Shown here piece by piece: positions 15,743 to 27,300 of a DNA stretch of 53,436 nucleotides. The DNA lies in contig JACJNX010000172.1 in assembly GCA_014695255.1 (NCBI GenBank), forward strand, positions 1 to 53,436, written 5' to 3'. The notes under the pieces are model-generated. The model saw only the letters and a program-made list of their open reading frames with translations. It had not been told where the DNA came from and ran no database searches. The stretch's first letter is position 1; each line of letters opens with the position of its first letter. The DNA comes from Cyanobacteria bacterium FACHB-63 (lineage in GTDB: Bacteria > Cyanobacteriota > Cyanobacteriia > Leptolyngbyales > Leptolyngbyaceae). The position numbers and the translations under genes were made by a program.

Positions 15743-16292
15743 GGAAATTCTCTAGTCACCGCTATTCCACGTAGAAGTCAATAAACAATTCAATTTTCCT
15801 TCACATGCCCTTTATAAATTGTGTTTTTGCCCAATCTATACTTGCGGATTGAGCGCATCATTGAGCGGCAGTACTTCTGAGTCTTCGGGCCGGGGCTTTG
15901 AAAGTTCAGAACGCGGAGCTGGAGCAAAATTTAACGCGAATTTGAAGGCGATTATTTAATTCAGCGAACCTCCCCCCTGGGCCTCGATTTGAAAAACCTC
16001 CGGCATGGTGAGGGACTCGAATCTAGTTTGCGGACTGTGAACGGTCATGACGATCGTCTCGCCCAAACTTACTATCGCTTTGCCCTAGGCTTGCTGGTTT
16101 CATTGCTTTACCAGTGCTGCAGTGCAAGTACAACACTTCTTGCCGGACGAGGTTTGGTACAAATATGCTACGCTAGATTGTTTATGCCAATTATCTGAGC
16201 CCTAAGGAAACGTATGTGAGCACAAGAGTTGAGCATACGCTTGTGAACAGTTAGGGCAACAAATCAACTGTTAACGTCGGCGGGTACAATTT
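15743..16292. other. Non-coding stretch, no supported gene
   Basis: About 550 bases with no convincing coding frame. A 69-codon plus ORF at 15989-16198 has no family features. Around 16001-16075 there is a tRNA-like string (GGACTCGAATC), but no complete cloverleaf can be formed. Confidence 0.45.
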
Positions 16293-16430
16293 GGCTCTCT
16301 CCTGATTTCGGGGATGTGAAGCATGATCAATGCCAAGTGCGAACAAAATTGCCGATAGGGACAAGATGCTTGGGTTTTAGGACATTCATAGCCATTCATC
16401 GACCTCGATCACCGAAATCAGAAAAGAGCC
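16293..16430. mobile_element. MITE-like element with 19-bp terminal inverted repeats
   Basis: GGCTCTCTCCTGATTTCGG at 16293-16311 matches the complement of 16412-16430 at 17 of 19 positions. The 138-bp element has no coding capacity. I do not see a clear target-site duplication. It lies downstream of the giant-gene operon. Confidence 0.5.
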
Positions 16431-16610
16431 TCTATGGGAAGCCCTAAACACCAAGTGAAAGCAGCTGCAATACTGGGCCGATCTTACTGCTTGACGTACC
16501 GTACTCAACTGAGAATTGCTATAAATCTTTCTGGCGAGCGTCTATTGGCTGTTGTGAGAACGTTTTGCAAACTATCCCCATTCGATCTGTTGCTTTACGT
16601 TTAGACTTTG
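16431..16610. other. Downstream flank of the giant-gene operon
   Basis: No gene and no strong hairpin visible directly after the 648-residue gene, so the operon terminator is not obvious. Confidence 0.35.
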
Positions 16611-18557
16611 CTATTGTCCATCGACATTAGTTCTTTGATTTGTTGGTACACTCACTAAACTATCAAAAACTAATCCGCTACTTCCCTCTCCACGCCCGGT
16701 TTGCTTACGGACACCTAACCAGGTAAATACCTGCCCTCCATACCAGCGTGTCCGTTGATAACTTTGAGACACTGAAACACCTGAACGCGGCACCTCTTCC
16801 TCATGCAAAAAGTAGCGTTTTTTGTCTGGGTCGGTTTGATTGTCAAGACCTTCTCGTAAAAGGACAGTACGGGGTTTGACCTTGGGTCGCTCGGTGCTGC
16901 CGGGTAGGATGCGAGGCATCGATGCCCGTTGTAGTTGAATTTGACGGCGATCGTTTTCAACATGGACTGGAATGAACGGGATCCAGTTTTCTGGAACACG
17001 ATTCATTACCTGATAGCGAATGGGCGCGTTGTAGATCTCGGGAGGGGACACGACGACACCCGATTCGATGTCTTGTTCTAGCAACCGTTTATAGTAGTTG
17101 TAAGATTCAAACCCGGCTTCTCGTCCTGACTTACTATCTCCTGAGGGTAAGGGAATTTGAGTTTCAATACCCCAGACCATATTCGCCATTTCATCTCGGA
17201 TGAGGGAGATTTCTTCCAGTGGGCGTCCCTCCTGAATCTTTGGCACGGTTGGCAACACTAAAAGGCTAGTGTCTGCTTCTGCATTCTGCCCTCGAGTGCT
17301 GATGGTAAACATACTCCACCGCTGCCAGTCATCATCCTGGCCACGGCCTGCAGGTTGAACCCAAATCCGCTCGCCAAATACATTGGTCACTGCCATCCCT
17401 TTTACCGATGCAATACTTCCTGCTGGTAAGGGATAGGAAATCAGAAACCAATCATTGGCATAAACCAGTCCAAATTCCATAAACAGCAATTTAGATAAAT
17501 CGCGCGTTTTGGGATTGATGTCGCCGAAGTTAGTCTTACGATCCTCAAAGGCCCACCACCGAGTATTGGGCATCCCGTCGTAGCTAATCTGCACGGGGAT
17601 AAAGGACAGAGGTGTCTCGGCACTGCCGATGGGGTCTGGCCCTTCCTCACTGGGAATCTCTGGAGCAGGCGCTTCGGGATCGAGAGGGGGAGTTGGAATT
17701 GTCAGTTCCTTGCGGTTGGGGTCAACGTCCAGGTTATACCAGTCGAGCCGACCCTGGTAGTATTCCTCTGCGGTGTAGACCTTTTCTCCGTCGGGTGTTG
17801 GGGCAGAGCAGGCAAACTGATATTCCAGTTGGGATGGTTTCCAGGCGTCGCCCTGGACTGCAGAAGGTTGGTAAAACTGTCGCCCAAACCAGTCCCTAAA
17901 CCGTTGCGCCAGAGCGTCTACATCACCATGACGACTCGCGGGGATAGATGTATTGTCGTAGGCATGACGGGTTGTATCTTCCACCAGGTAGCGGTAAAAG
18001 GCGTAACCATCCATCATCCGTCCGGCAACGGCGGTCACCTGCTGCCAAGCTTCGGGGTGGGCACAGGTTTGAGCGGCGGCAGGGGTCGTGGGGTCGGGTT
18101 CTGCAATGGAGTACTGTTGGATGTAGTCGGCATCAAAGTTGCCAATGGTCTGATTGACCAGCTTCAACCAGTGCCGCCCCATCATCAGCCGTAGATTGAG
18201 GGAAATATCCTGCTCCCCAATGGCAAAGGGAAGAGGGCGGCTTTCCACCTGGGCTTCCATGGGTACAGTGTCAGAAAAGGGGCGTGCAGGATGGTCATTG
18301 GGCTGATACTTCGTCAGCCGTGTTGACCCCATGTGAACCTTAGCGAAAATTGGCGATCCGGCATCATCCCCCAGAAATTCGCCCATCTGCCACTGTTTAC
18401 ACAACATCCAGAGCGCATCCCGCACATCCGCTTTAAGGGCGCGATCGAAGTCGGCTCGACGGGGGCGTGCCTCCAACCGATTCCACATCGTGATGGAGGG
18501 CAGGGTGCGCTGGGCTAGCACCGCTTGCATATTTTGAATGGGAGGAAGTTCAGCCAT
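16611..18557 (-). CDS. Large protein of unknown function (648 residues), last gene of the giant operon
   Basis: Begins MAELPPIQNMQAVLAQRTLP. It is rich in tryptophan and aromatic residues, with a segment of the type YDGMPNTRWWAFEDRKTNFG followed by LLFMEFGLVYANDWFLISYP. I recall similar strings in uncharacterised proteins of other bacteria, but no named domain comes to mind. No signal peptide or membrane segment is seen. A Pro/Glu-rich linker lies at about 285-320. The start codon overlaps the end of the 1924-residue gene by 8 bases with TGGAGAAA as ribosome site, so the two are translationally coupled. Role unknown; it is likely part of a complex with its operon partners. Confidence 0.7.
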   Translation of the reverse strand: MAELPPIQNMQAVLAQRTLPSITMWNRLEARPRRADFDRALKADVRDALWMLCKQWQMGEFLGDDAGSPIFAKVHMGSTRLTKYQPNDHPARPFSDTVPMEAQVESRPLPFAIGEQDISLNLRLMMGRHWLKLVNQTIGNFDADYIQQYSIAEPDPTTPAAAQTCAHPEAWQQVTAVAGRMMDGYAFYRYLVEDTTRHAYDNTSIPASRHGDVDALAQRFRDWFGRQFYQPSAVQGDAWKPSQLEYQFACSAPTPDGEKVYTAEEYYQGRLDWYNLDVDPNRKELTIPTPPLDPEAPAPEIPSEEGPDPIGSAETPLSFIPVQISYDGMPNTRWWAFEDRKTNFGDINPKTRDLSKLLFMEFGLVYANDWFLISYPLPAGSIASVKGMAVTNVFGERIWVQPAGRGQDDDWQRWSMFTISTRGQNAEADTSLLVLPTVPKIQEGRPLEEISLIRDEMANMVWGIETQIPLPSGDSKSGREAGFESYNYYKRLLEQDIESGVVVSPPEIYNAPIRYQVMNRVPENWIPFIPVHVENDRRQIQLQRASMPRILPGSTERPKVKPRTVLLREGLDNQTDPDKKRYFLHEEEVPRSGVSVSQSYQRTRWYGGQVFTWLGVRKQTGRGEGSSGLVFDSLVSVPTNQRTNVDGQ

Positions 18558-21500
18558 TTTCTCCAGTGTTGATGAAACGGTAAACAGCGTTATTCAGCGC
18601 AAAGTTGAGCATGATGGTAATGGGATGGAAGGTCGCCGCCGAAATGGTGGCGGGTAGAAAGCGAGCGTAGGCCGTCTCGTCTATTTGAGTCGGCTCGATC
18701 GCTCGTAACCGTGCTTCCTCCAGGGTTTCCCGGACAGCATCGACCAGATCTGGCCAGCGCCAGTTTCCCTCCATGTGAGGACTGGTTACCAGCAAGAAGG
18801 TTTGGGGCGGTTCTGCATTTGGGCGATCGTAGTTAAAGGTAATCCCGGTGGTTTCTTCGGGGGTTGGTATCACTTCCGTCCACTCATCGAGCAACAACCC
18901 ACACTGGTTAGCGCTGGGGTTGAAGGCGATCGCATAATGAGCCGTGTAGAGGAGGCGATCTCCCTCCATCACGTAGTCTGTCGGGTAAGGTAGCGCCAGC
19001 CAGGAGTCATTCTCCCGGTAGGGAAGTTGGATCGGCGTCAACTCCGGTTCCTGGGTATTAAAGGCACGGCCCAACATCGTTATCCGTTCCCAACGGGCTG
19101 CGTCTTCTCGCACTCGGGCAACGCCGTAGAGCCACTCATCCACCGGAAAGTCTAGCCCTACCCCCGCAGGTTCTGCCGTGGTGAGGTAGCTCAGCAGGGT
19201 GGTACGATCTCCCCAGGCTTTGTTCCATTCACTGCCCTGGTCTGCGGATAGGGCAAATTCTGGAACAATTTTGAAATCTTTACCCAGCAATGTCTTTGCG
19301 GCCTGAGTCAAGCCATCAACCTGCGCTCTCGGGCTACTCTGACTCAGAGCCGATGTGATCTGCTCATTGGTGAGGGCTTGCCGTCGCAGTAACTCTGTCC
19401 GTAACTGGGCAACGCGGCCTTGCAGATCTCCAGAGAATCGCAGGATTTCGTTCTCGACCTCCGTGATATCCAGCGCCTGAATCTCAAAGGCATCCAGAGG
19501 TAAGCGGCTGGTGATATCCGCCCAGAGTTGGGATAGACGGGTGTTGGGGGAGTCCAGGATGCTGCGGAATTGATTTAACTCCGCCTCAAATAGCGCAGCT
19601 TTCTCTACCACAGCCAACCGATAATCTTCGGGATCGACCGGCAATGGGACGGTAAATTCTGTCGCGACCTGCTTCTCGGCCTGACGCAGCAGCGCGAACC
19701 GCTCGTCGTCTGTGGTTGCTGCTGGGTAATCGGTGGTGAGAATGGTATTGCAGCGCTCCAGCCGTTCCTGCCAGCGGGCCACCAAGGTCTCTACTTGACC
19801 CCGCAGGGCGGCAAACTGTAACCGCTTCCAATCGTAGGCAAAGCCGATACCGGCCTGGGTGATGCCAAAGGCGATCGCCCGCTGAAATAAGCCCATCATG
19901 CGCTCGAGCCAGCCGTCAATGGCAGCCAAGATATCGGTGCGGTGAAGATCAGGATCGGGTAACCACAGTTCCAGATCCGCTAGCAAGGTATCTAAATCAT
20001 CCTCGCCGGGGTTTGGGTTCGTCACAATCGCTTCCAGTTGGGTCACCAGAGGCATCAGTCGATTGGCATTCAGAAATACCTGCTCCGCTGATTCCTGTCG
20101 GGCCTCCGTTGGCATCGCCACGTCCCCAGCCTGCAACGGACGAGATTTTAGAACTAAACTCCGGACACTGCCGAGCAAGGCCCCCAGTTCAAAGAAGGAA
20201 ATGCGATTGGGACGTTTGACGACATATTGAATTGCAATTTCCCCATCCCAGCGGGGGGTGTAGGTTGTTAGCACATGGTAGAGTACCTGGTCATCCAACT
20301 CGGTCATGGCCTGCTGGGTTTCGGGGTTGATCAGGTAGAGCAAATCCAGCGGTTGCAGCCCGAGTTGCTGCTGGCTGACCTCCACCGTTTTTGGTCCATC
20401 GGTGGGGTCGAGGTAAGTCGCCGTGCAAATGACGGTCGCAGGATTGGGAAGCAACGTGTTTAACCAGGCATTGATGGCGGGTTCTGCATAGGTGCGAGGC
20501 GTCACCGCCAGACTATTGGGGGAAACCGTCGGGTCTAACCCCGGCTCAAAATGCAGGCCCATGCGATGGGTCAGATTGGTGCCACTGCGTGGAGTTTGCA
20601 CCACTTCTGGTTCGGGCGGAAAGGTGCCTTTTGCATAGGCTTCCAGATTAGAGGCGACCCGCCCGTAGTTGCCCTGCACGGCCTGGTAAACCCCTTCCGC
20701 CATGACTAAATCTGCAACGGCATCGTGGATGTCCAAAATCCGATCCACTTCCGTGTTAATCACCACTTTTTGGGCATTGGTGATGCCTGTCGTCGGAAGG
20801 CTACTTTTGCCAAAGGGGTAGGTCTTGATGCCCGATGTTTTGATCTGGTTTACCAGCGTATAGCCATTGATCACATTGCGAGCTTCGATCGCCTGGATGG
20901 CATCCGTGTCCTCGGCACGGGTACCGCGAAATCGATTGGCGACTAAGGGGAACGCCTTGCGTAACTCAAAGATAAATTGATCCACCTCCGCTTCGGTATG
21001 GCGATCGTGCATCCCCCGTTCCAGTTGATACCCCAGCAACGCGCCCAGGGTTTGCCCGTTGCGAATCCCCTCAATAATGCCTAGGGCCAGACGCACCCGT
21101 TCTGAGGAAAGGTTGACCTTGAGCAGTGTGGGGTTATCGGGGGTGGCGTTGGCGATGTAGCCATTGCGGAGAATAGCAGCGGCGATCGCATGGTTCAAAG
21201 ATGGGGCATGGATAAATCCGCCATTGGTGGTGTCTCGCATCAACGGAGGCAGATTGGCATCAGGAGGGTTAAAGATGGCGTCGAGTTCCTCGTTTAACTC
21301 CACCGGGCTCAATTGTTTGTTTTCTGACTTCACCCGCTCTAGAACGCCGAAGGCACCCAGATAAATTCCCGTGCGGGAGGGCGATGGCGGGGTGGCAACT
21401 GCGCTTGTCGATACTGCAGCCGACGTTTCCGCAGACAAGCCTCTGATCGCGATGGGCGGCGATGGGTCAGGGGGTGGCGGTGGAGTGGGGCGATCGCCAT

Positions 21501-24324
21501 AGCGCATCCCCAACAGTTGATAATTCACCAGGCCCCAACGCCATGCGTCCAGGCGATATGTGCAGAGATCAACATGCTCGGCCAGGAGCCGTTCTAACCG
21601 GGCCGTGGGGGTCTTTTCTAGATGCTCCAGCGCCTCCAGTTGCTGATACAGATAGCGAGTTGCGGGCAACTGACCGAGGATTTGGGGAATATAATTTGCC
21701 ACCAACAGGTCTTGACTATTGGTTATGGCAGGCGCAGTTTGATAGAGATATTCATAGCGGCTTTCGCTGCGCTGGTTGAGCCGAATGGGTTTGCCCGACG
21801 TGGGCAGGGAGTTAGGGGTAGATTGCGGGGGGGCAACGGTGCGATCGGCGACGTGGATAAAGCTAGGGTCGAGCCGTGCCGTCGCCAGTTGTGCTGGAGA
21901 CAGCACCTCAAAGGTCTCCAGCAGGCGCAGGCCCGCATCCCAGTACCCCTGCTCCAGGGCATAGCGCAGCATCAGGTAGAGCAAGGCTGTGGGCTTTTTG
22001 TTATCCGTAAAGCCTTCTTCCTTGCGCAGGGCATCAAAGGAGGTTTGCGCCGTATCAATCAACCAACGAATATAGTTGCGGCCATCGTTGGTGTAGGCCC
22101 GAATCTGCCGGCTTTCAGAGAGGGGCGGATCGTCGATCACATCTCCCAACAGCTTGTCGGGTTGCTTCAGGAAAAACTTCTCCAGAATTTCAGGAATTGC
22201 ATCATCTGCATAGCCCAGGCGATTCAGCAAATCCATGCCGCTTTTGGGATACCCCACCGCCAGCAGCGCCAGCAGCAGTTGCCCCCAAACCCCCTGTAAT
22301 TTGAGGCGGTTGGTCAGTTGCTCCAGGCTTTCGGCATAGCGGTGGTAGTACTCCACCGAGGAGGGATGCAGGCCCACCACATCCAGCAAAATTTGATGGG
22401 GGTCTCCGGACTTGCCGACGTAGGAAACCTTGGGTAGCAGCTTTTGCCAGTCAGCCCGCATGGCTTGCAGGAGTCGGTGTAGCTCGATTAGATAATTGCG
22501 GTAGCCTTCCGGATGGGGCACCCCTTGAGGCCGGGGCCACCGTCTTCCGCGCAACCAACTCACCCGGCTAAAAACCGTGGTTGGCAAAATGCCATAGGGC
22601 TGATCGCCTATGCGGATGGCGGGCAGCAAGCCTCTAGCGGAAACAAAATTTGTGAAAAACCAGCGCGTCTGTTCGATGGTAGAAGCATCAAACACCGGAC
22701 TCATCATGGTTTCCATCAAATAGCCCGCGGTTCCCGGCCACAGCACCGTATTCATGGCACGGGCTTCACGCTGATCGCGGCCTCGGGCAAAGGGGGTGCG
22801 ATCAAAGGTGCTAAGCCGGATGCCCAGTAGCTCTGCCAGCCATTGCCCATCACTGCGCGAGCGCCAGTCCGGCTCATGCACCAGAGGCGCGGACTTAAAC
22901 ACCAGCTCATAGGTGTCATCAGCATCCTCCCGCTCAGAGAACCCGGAGCCCTCCCCTTCGGTATTGTTGGTGGGCGTTCCCTGGGGCACCAGACTAAAGC
23001 CTGAACTGCCCGTTTCATGGTGTTGAAACAGGGTTTCCAGCAGGGATTGCCCGACCTGCTCATCGGCCCCCAACCGCACCCCCAACACCAGCAGTTGATC
23101 AAACCCGAGCCGCCGATCCTCCAGACTGAGGTTGACGCGAAACCCCATCCCTACCGCCACCGCCCGGTCAAAATCCACCATCCAGCGCATGGCATCACTG
23201 ACCACCACATCGCCATTTTCTAAGTGCACTTGATCGGCTTGAGGGGCAAGTGGGTCTGGCCCAGCAATCAACGGGGTCGGAATGGGATTGCCCAATTTCT
23301 CTAGCACCTTGGTCCCATTGCGATAGCCCAGCAAGACCAGCCGCTCCGGTAACACCGTCACGCGGGGTGCCTGCGACCAGGGCTGTTGCTGGCTCGCCAC
23401 CTGCTCCTGAGGGGGAAACTCGACCCAGGCGATCGCCACCCGTGCTGTTGTGCGCGCTAGAGGAGAAATCGGCTCCTCATCGAAATTGACTGGTCTGTAA
23501 TCGGCCCGAATCAGAGCCGCCCGATCGCTCCCAACGGCATCTTCTAGAGCAGCCACCACCACCGCGATCGCTGCTGCCTCGTCCCCTGCCCGCCAGAGGG
23601 CAATCCAGAAGGTCTCAATATCTGATTTCTCGTCAGCGGGGAGGGGTGGTTGGGGGGCGATCGCCAGCACCACATCAAACTCGGTTTTCTGGGGAAAGGG
23701 GGTGCTTAGATCGGGCTGGTGTTGTTGGATCAACCAGGCAGCCCGACCGGAATTGAAGCCAGAGACGAGCGATCGCCAGGCCCCGCGCTGCTGCGCCTCA
23801 TCACCGCCAGCCCTGGCCCAATCCACCCAAAACTTCTGCACACTGACAATCTCACTTTCCGATGGCACCGATTCAAAGGTGTCCACCAAACACTCATCGG
23901 GATAAACCCGCACCCAAAGCTGCTCAACGGCTGCCGCTCCCGGCACCGGCACCGATTTAAACCGGGTTTCCAGCCGCAGGGGAAACAACAGAATAGGATA
24001 GTCAGTTCGCTTAGATTGAAGATTGGAGCGGGGATCGGTAAACGGCAAAAACTCCCTTGTAAGGCGATCTCCAACGCTGGCGACCTCATTCAACACCCCT
24101 TCTAACCGTCGGATGGTTGCCTCCGTGCTGGCTTGCTGCGCCTGCAACTGCTGCCGACGGGCATGATGGTCTGGATTTTGCGGATCAAAATAGCGCCCTA
24201 ACTGCTGTTGGGCCACCTGATTTTTAGCCAGGGTTTCGCGGGCCGCAAACAGATTTAAGCGAGTCGTTTCTTGCTGCTGCTGGCTCTGATGGAGTTGTCG
24301 GCCTGTGCTATCAAAGGCAGTCAT
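18550..24324 (-). CDS. Giant protein of unknown function (1924 residues)
   Basis: The largest gene in the window. The N-terminus is a Gln-rich coiled coil (QLHQSQQQQETTRLNLFAAR, about 1-100). It then has PILLFPLRLETRFK and LWVRVYPDECLVDTFE, and later RIGDQPYGILPTT near residue 600. A Pro/Ala/Ser-rich linker lies at about 955-1000 (PTPPPPPDPSPP), followed by a largely helical C-terminal third. These strings look like a conserved family seen in other phyla, but I know no function. No catalytic motif, signal peptide or membrane segment is apparent. A strong ribosome site (AAGGAG) precedes the ATG. It is flanked by the 1109- and 648-residue genes with an 11-base gap and an 8-base overlap. Confidence 0.75.
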   Translation of the reverse strand: MTAFDSTGRQLHQSQQQQETTRLNLFAARETLAKNQVAQQQLGRYFDPQNPDHHARRQQLQAQQASTEATIRRLEGVLNEVASVGDRLTREFLPFTDPRSNLQSKRTDYPILLFPLRLETRFKSVPVPGAAAVEQLWVRVYPDECLVDTFESVPSESEIVSVQKFWVDWARAGGDEAQQRGAWRSLVSGFNSGRAAWLIQQHQPDLSTPFPQKTEFDVVLAIAPQPPLPADEKSDIETFWIALWRAGDEAAAIAVVVAALEDAVGSDRAALIRADYRPVNFDEEPISPLARTTARVAIAWVEFPPQEQVASQQQPWSQAPRVTVLPERLVLLGYRNGTKVLEKLGNPIPTPLIAGPDPLAPQADQVHLENGDVVVSDAMRWMVDFDRAVAVGMGFRVNLSLEDRRLGFDQLLVLGVRLGADEQVGQSLLETLFQHHETGSSGFSLVPQGTPTNNTEGEGSGFSEREDADDTYELVFKSAPLVHEPDWRSRSDGQWLAELLGIRLSTFDRTPFARGRDQREARAMNTVLWPGTAGYLMETMMSPVFDASTIEQTRWFFTNFVSARGLLPAIRIGDQPYGILPTTVFSRVSWLRGRRWPRPQGVPHPEGYRNYLIELHRLLQAMRADWQKLLPKVSYVGKSGDPHQILLDVVGLHPSSVEYYHRYAESLEQLTNRLKLQGVWGQLLLALLAVGYPKSGMDLLNRLGYADDAIPEILEKFFLKQPDKLLGDVIDDPPLSESRQIRAYTNDGRNYIRWLIDTAQTSFDALRKEEGFTDNKKPTALLYLMLRYALEQGYWDAGLRLLETFEVLSPAQLATARLDPSFIHVADRTVAPPQSTPNSLPTSGKPIRLNQRSESRYEYLYQTAPAITNSQDLLVANYIPQILGQLPATRYLYQQLEALEHLEKTPTARLERLLAEHVDLCTYRLDAWRWGLVNYQLLGMRYGDRPTPPPPPDPSPPIAIRGLSAETSAAVSTSAVATPPSPSRTGIYLGAFGVLERVKSENKQLSPVELNEELDAIFNPPDANLPPLMRDTTNGGFIHAPSLNHAIAAAILRNGYIANATPDNPTLLKVNLSSERVRLALGIIEGIRNGQTLGALLGYQLERGMHDRHTEAEVDQFIFELRKAFPLVANRFRGTRAEDTDAIQAIEARNVINGYTLVNQIKTSGIKTYPFGKSSLPTTGITNAQKVVINTEVDRILDIHDAVADLVMAEGVYQAVQGNYGRVASNLEAYAKGTFPPEPEVVQTPRSGTNLTHRMGLHFEPGLDPTVSPNSLAVTPRTYAEPAINAWLNTLLPNPATVICTATYLDPTDGPKTVEVSQQQLGLQPLDLLYLINPETQQAMTELDDQVLYHVLTTYTPRWDGEIAIQYVVKRPNRISFFELGALLGSVRSLVLKSRPLQAGDVAMPTEARQESAEQVFLNANRLMPLVTQLEAIVTNPNPGEDDLDTLLADLELWLPDPDLHRTDILAAIDGWLERMMGLFQRAIAFGITQAGIGFAYDWKRLQFAALRGQVETLVARWQERLERCNTILTTDYPAATTDDERFALLRQAEKQVATEFTVPLPVDPEDYRLAVVEKAALFEAELNQFRSILDSPNTRLSQLWADITSRLPLDAFEIQALDITEVENEILRFSGDLQGRVAQLRTELLRRQALTNEQITSALSQSSPRAQVDGLTQAAKTLLGKDFKIVPEFALSADQGSEWNKAWGDRTTLLSYLTTAEPAGVGLDFPVDEWLYGVARVREDAARWERITMLGRAFNTQEPELTPIQLPYRENDSWLALPYPTDYVMEGDRLLYTAHYAIAFNPSANQCGLLLDEWTEVIPTPEETTGITFNYDRPNAEPPQTFLLVTSPHMEGNWRWPDLVDAVRETLEEARLRAIEPTQIDETAYARFLPATISAATFHPITIMLNFALNNAVYRFINTGENG

Positions 24325-24335
24325 AGGAGCTCTCC

Positions 24336-27300
24336 TTAGGGCAACATTTTTGAAGCGTGCACGGCCACCAGCACAGGCACCTGGTAGAGGATGTAGGCCA
24401 GTTCTGCCGCACTGACACTATTGCTCCAGGTGATTTGCATGTCTTCGGTGTGCTGTTTCTGACCCTCCTCATCTTCGGCGGGTGGGGGCACAAAAATGAG
24501 GGGAGGGGGCGGCAGGGGGCTAACAAATGGTTCTGGTGAGCCTGCGGGCAACACATCGGTCCAGGACACATCATTCCAGAACTGCTTGGAGCCTCCTCCA
24601 CTGCCATCCTGGTCAATATCAAAACCAAATCGCGGTTCGCCAGGGCGCTCCTTAATTACAAAGAACCAACCCGGATCATCCGGGTCTTCTTTCGTTTCCC
24701 CCCGCGCTTTCTGGGCCGTCAAGTCAAACCCAAAGAAATAAATATCTGGCTCCACCTTTGCCTCATAGAGCGGCGTCCGCACTTTATCGGGAGGTGGGTT
24801 GACTTCATCCGCACCGTCCAACGACACGAGTGAGCGGGGTTTGGTCTTGTCGATTTTGCCGTCTACCCGCTCCCATTCGGCCCGCTGGGCATAAATGACA
24901 GCAGTGGGGTATTTCTTTAGCAGTTCCCCACGAATCACGAGCACCAGTTCTTCTTCCGTTTCCCCAGACGCTTCTCGATGGTCGTTCTCCCCCAGGTTGG
25001 AAAATTTTGGCCAGCGATGTAACGGTGGGATATCCCGCAGTTTTTCCCGCAGCGCATCTCGATCCAGGTTGTCTCGGTTCAGATAGCCGCTAACATCCCA
25101 AAACTGCCGAAAGTAGCTGCCCCGCTGGTCTGTGGGATATTCGCGCCAGAGGAGTTCCCGCGCAAATTCGTGGTTTAGCCCCACCATGTATGCTTCGATA
25201 AAACGCTGGTTTGTTTCGAGGAGCGAAATGCTGTTTTGCTCAATGTATTGCAGATTCGGTAAAAACAATTCCACAGAAATCTCCGCCAGGGGTTTGTACA
25301 TGGGAATGTCAAACTCTGGATAGGCCATCGCTTCATCAAAGATTTCAAACAGGGCGTCTTTAATCCGAGGGGGAATGAAAACCGTGGTGAGGGTTGCGCG
25401 TGGAATGGTGAGTTCTGGATTAATGGCTTGAAACGTACCCACGGTCAACGCAGGCAGATCCAGTGGGCGTCGGGGAGGCTCCTGAGCGGCCTGATGGCTG
25501 GCCTGAATCAGCCGATTGGCATCTTTGAGGGCTACCTTAAAGCGTGCAGCTTCAGCACTATCGGTGCTTCCCTGAGTGGGTTCTACCGTCTCATCGGGGC
25601 TGGTCAGCACAAAGTCAGGGCTTTTGGGTAAGGTGTCGATCTGCTCCGGGGTTTGATTTTCCTCCTTGACGCTATCGGCAGCATCGGTCTGACGACCAAC
25701 GCGATCGAGATAGATGAAGGCAAAAACTGCCAGCACCGCAATCAGTAAACCCAGGACTCCCAGAAACAACGCTATCAAAATCAGCAAAATCAGGAGGATG
25801 AACCGCAGCCAGGGTGGGACGGCGCGCACAAGGTCGATCACCACCTTAGGTACATCTGGCAGCATTTCCTCGGCAACCTGGTCGAGGGTTGGCAGGCTGG
25901 GAGGGGTGACTTTTGGGGGAGCCGGGATGACTTCCCCCGTGTTGATGCGGGTCACCAGCGCTTCTGGGGGGCGGGTTGGGGAAAAATCCAGATATTGAAT
26001 CAGGCGTGATCGCGATCGCATCACTCGCCGCATCGGAGCCGCAACGGCAACCCGAGGCACAATGCTGGTTTTGACGGTATGAAAGCGGGTGCTATTGTTG
26101 ACCAACACGCGCCGATCGAGGGGGGCGGTGAGGGTAAAGAATCGATCGGGGTTGCGCTCCTTTAAGGGACGCAACTGGGCGTCGTACCAGATCCAGGAGA
26201 TTTCTTTAGCAACTTGCGCCCATTTGATCTGCTGGTTGGCTTTGAGAATATCGCCAATCTGCCCCCATGCCGCATCCATGTACGCTTCCTGGTTCTTTTT
26301 AATCACATCGGTGCCAAAGCCCGCCGCCACCCGAAAGCGAGGATCCAGGTTTAAGTCATGTACCCAATTGGTATTTTGGGGCAGACTATTACCGGCTTCA
26401 TCGGTCAGCAACCGCTGCATTTTGGCGTGCCAGCGGCCATAGAGGGGGGGCGTAATCAGGGGGTCAGGGTCAACCTGAATCGGCTCCGGCAGGTTGGGGT
26501 CATTGTGGGCGGTTTCTGCATCAAGGCGGCTATAACCATCAGCCAGGTTGATAAAGGCGGCCAGTTCCGTTTGAAACGGGTGGGGGTAGGGTTGCGCCCA
26601 ATTCTCGTATTTCAAAACCTCCTGTTGTTCATTGTCCTCCAGCGTGCCAAACGGAATTTGCAAGGCTCCGCCTAACTTCAGCACCCCTCCCAATTCTGGG
26701 TCTGTGATGCCGGGTAAGTTTCCATCTGGAAATTGCACATCCATGTCTCGCCGCCCCACACGGCTGTCCATCCGCCGAGGTTGTAGCAGCCGCACCAGAT
26801 ATTCAAAGTCGCCCACGGTGCTGGTGCGAAAATACCAGCGATGATAGACCGGATAGTGGGTCGGTTCCTGCCGTGTCGTGGGGGCACCGTCGGGATAGGC
26901 ATCCCAGGCGCAGTGAGTGGCGTAGGGGGTCGCAGCCGGATCAAGCCCTAACCCGGCCAACCGCCCGGTTTCAAACACAGGCACCAGAAACGCGTGGTAA
27001 GCGGTCTTTTCTTTTAACTGCCGGGGAGACACAATCCGGGAGTACGCCAGGTCTGGTTTTTGTTTCAGAATTTGTTCTAGCTGAGCCAGCGCCGCACCAT
27101 TTTCATTGGCTTCCAGCACCATGTCGGTGCTGCCTGAAATCAGACTTTTGTTGACGTGAACATGCGCCCAGGCCCACAGATCCTCGGCTTTTGGGAACAG
27201 CTTGTCATTCTCTACAACGATGTAGGGGAGGGGGCGATCGCCTCCTCCCTGGCCCTCTTGAAACTCCCCTTCTGCCAGCACCACCAGCATGATCCAGGGA

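Noticed and set aside
16001-16075. tRNA-like string (GGACTCGAATC and an anticodon-like CTGTGAA)
   Set aside because: On neither strand can I form a complete acceptor, T and anticodon arm together; the paired ends are only 57 bases apart. At most a degenerate remnant.
15989-16198. 69-codon ORF on the plus strand
   Set aside because: Covers the tRNA-like string, has no family features and an irregular composition; probably chance.
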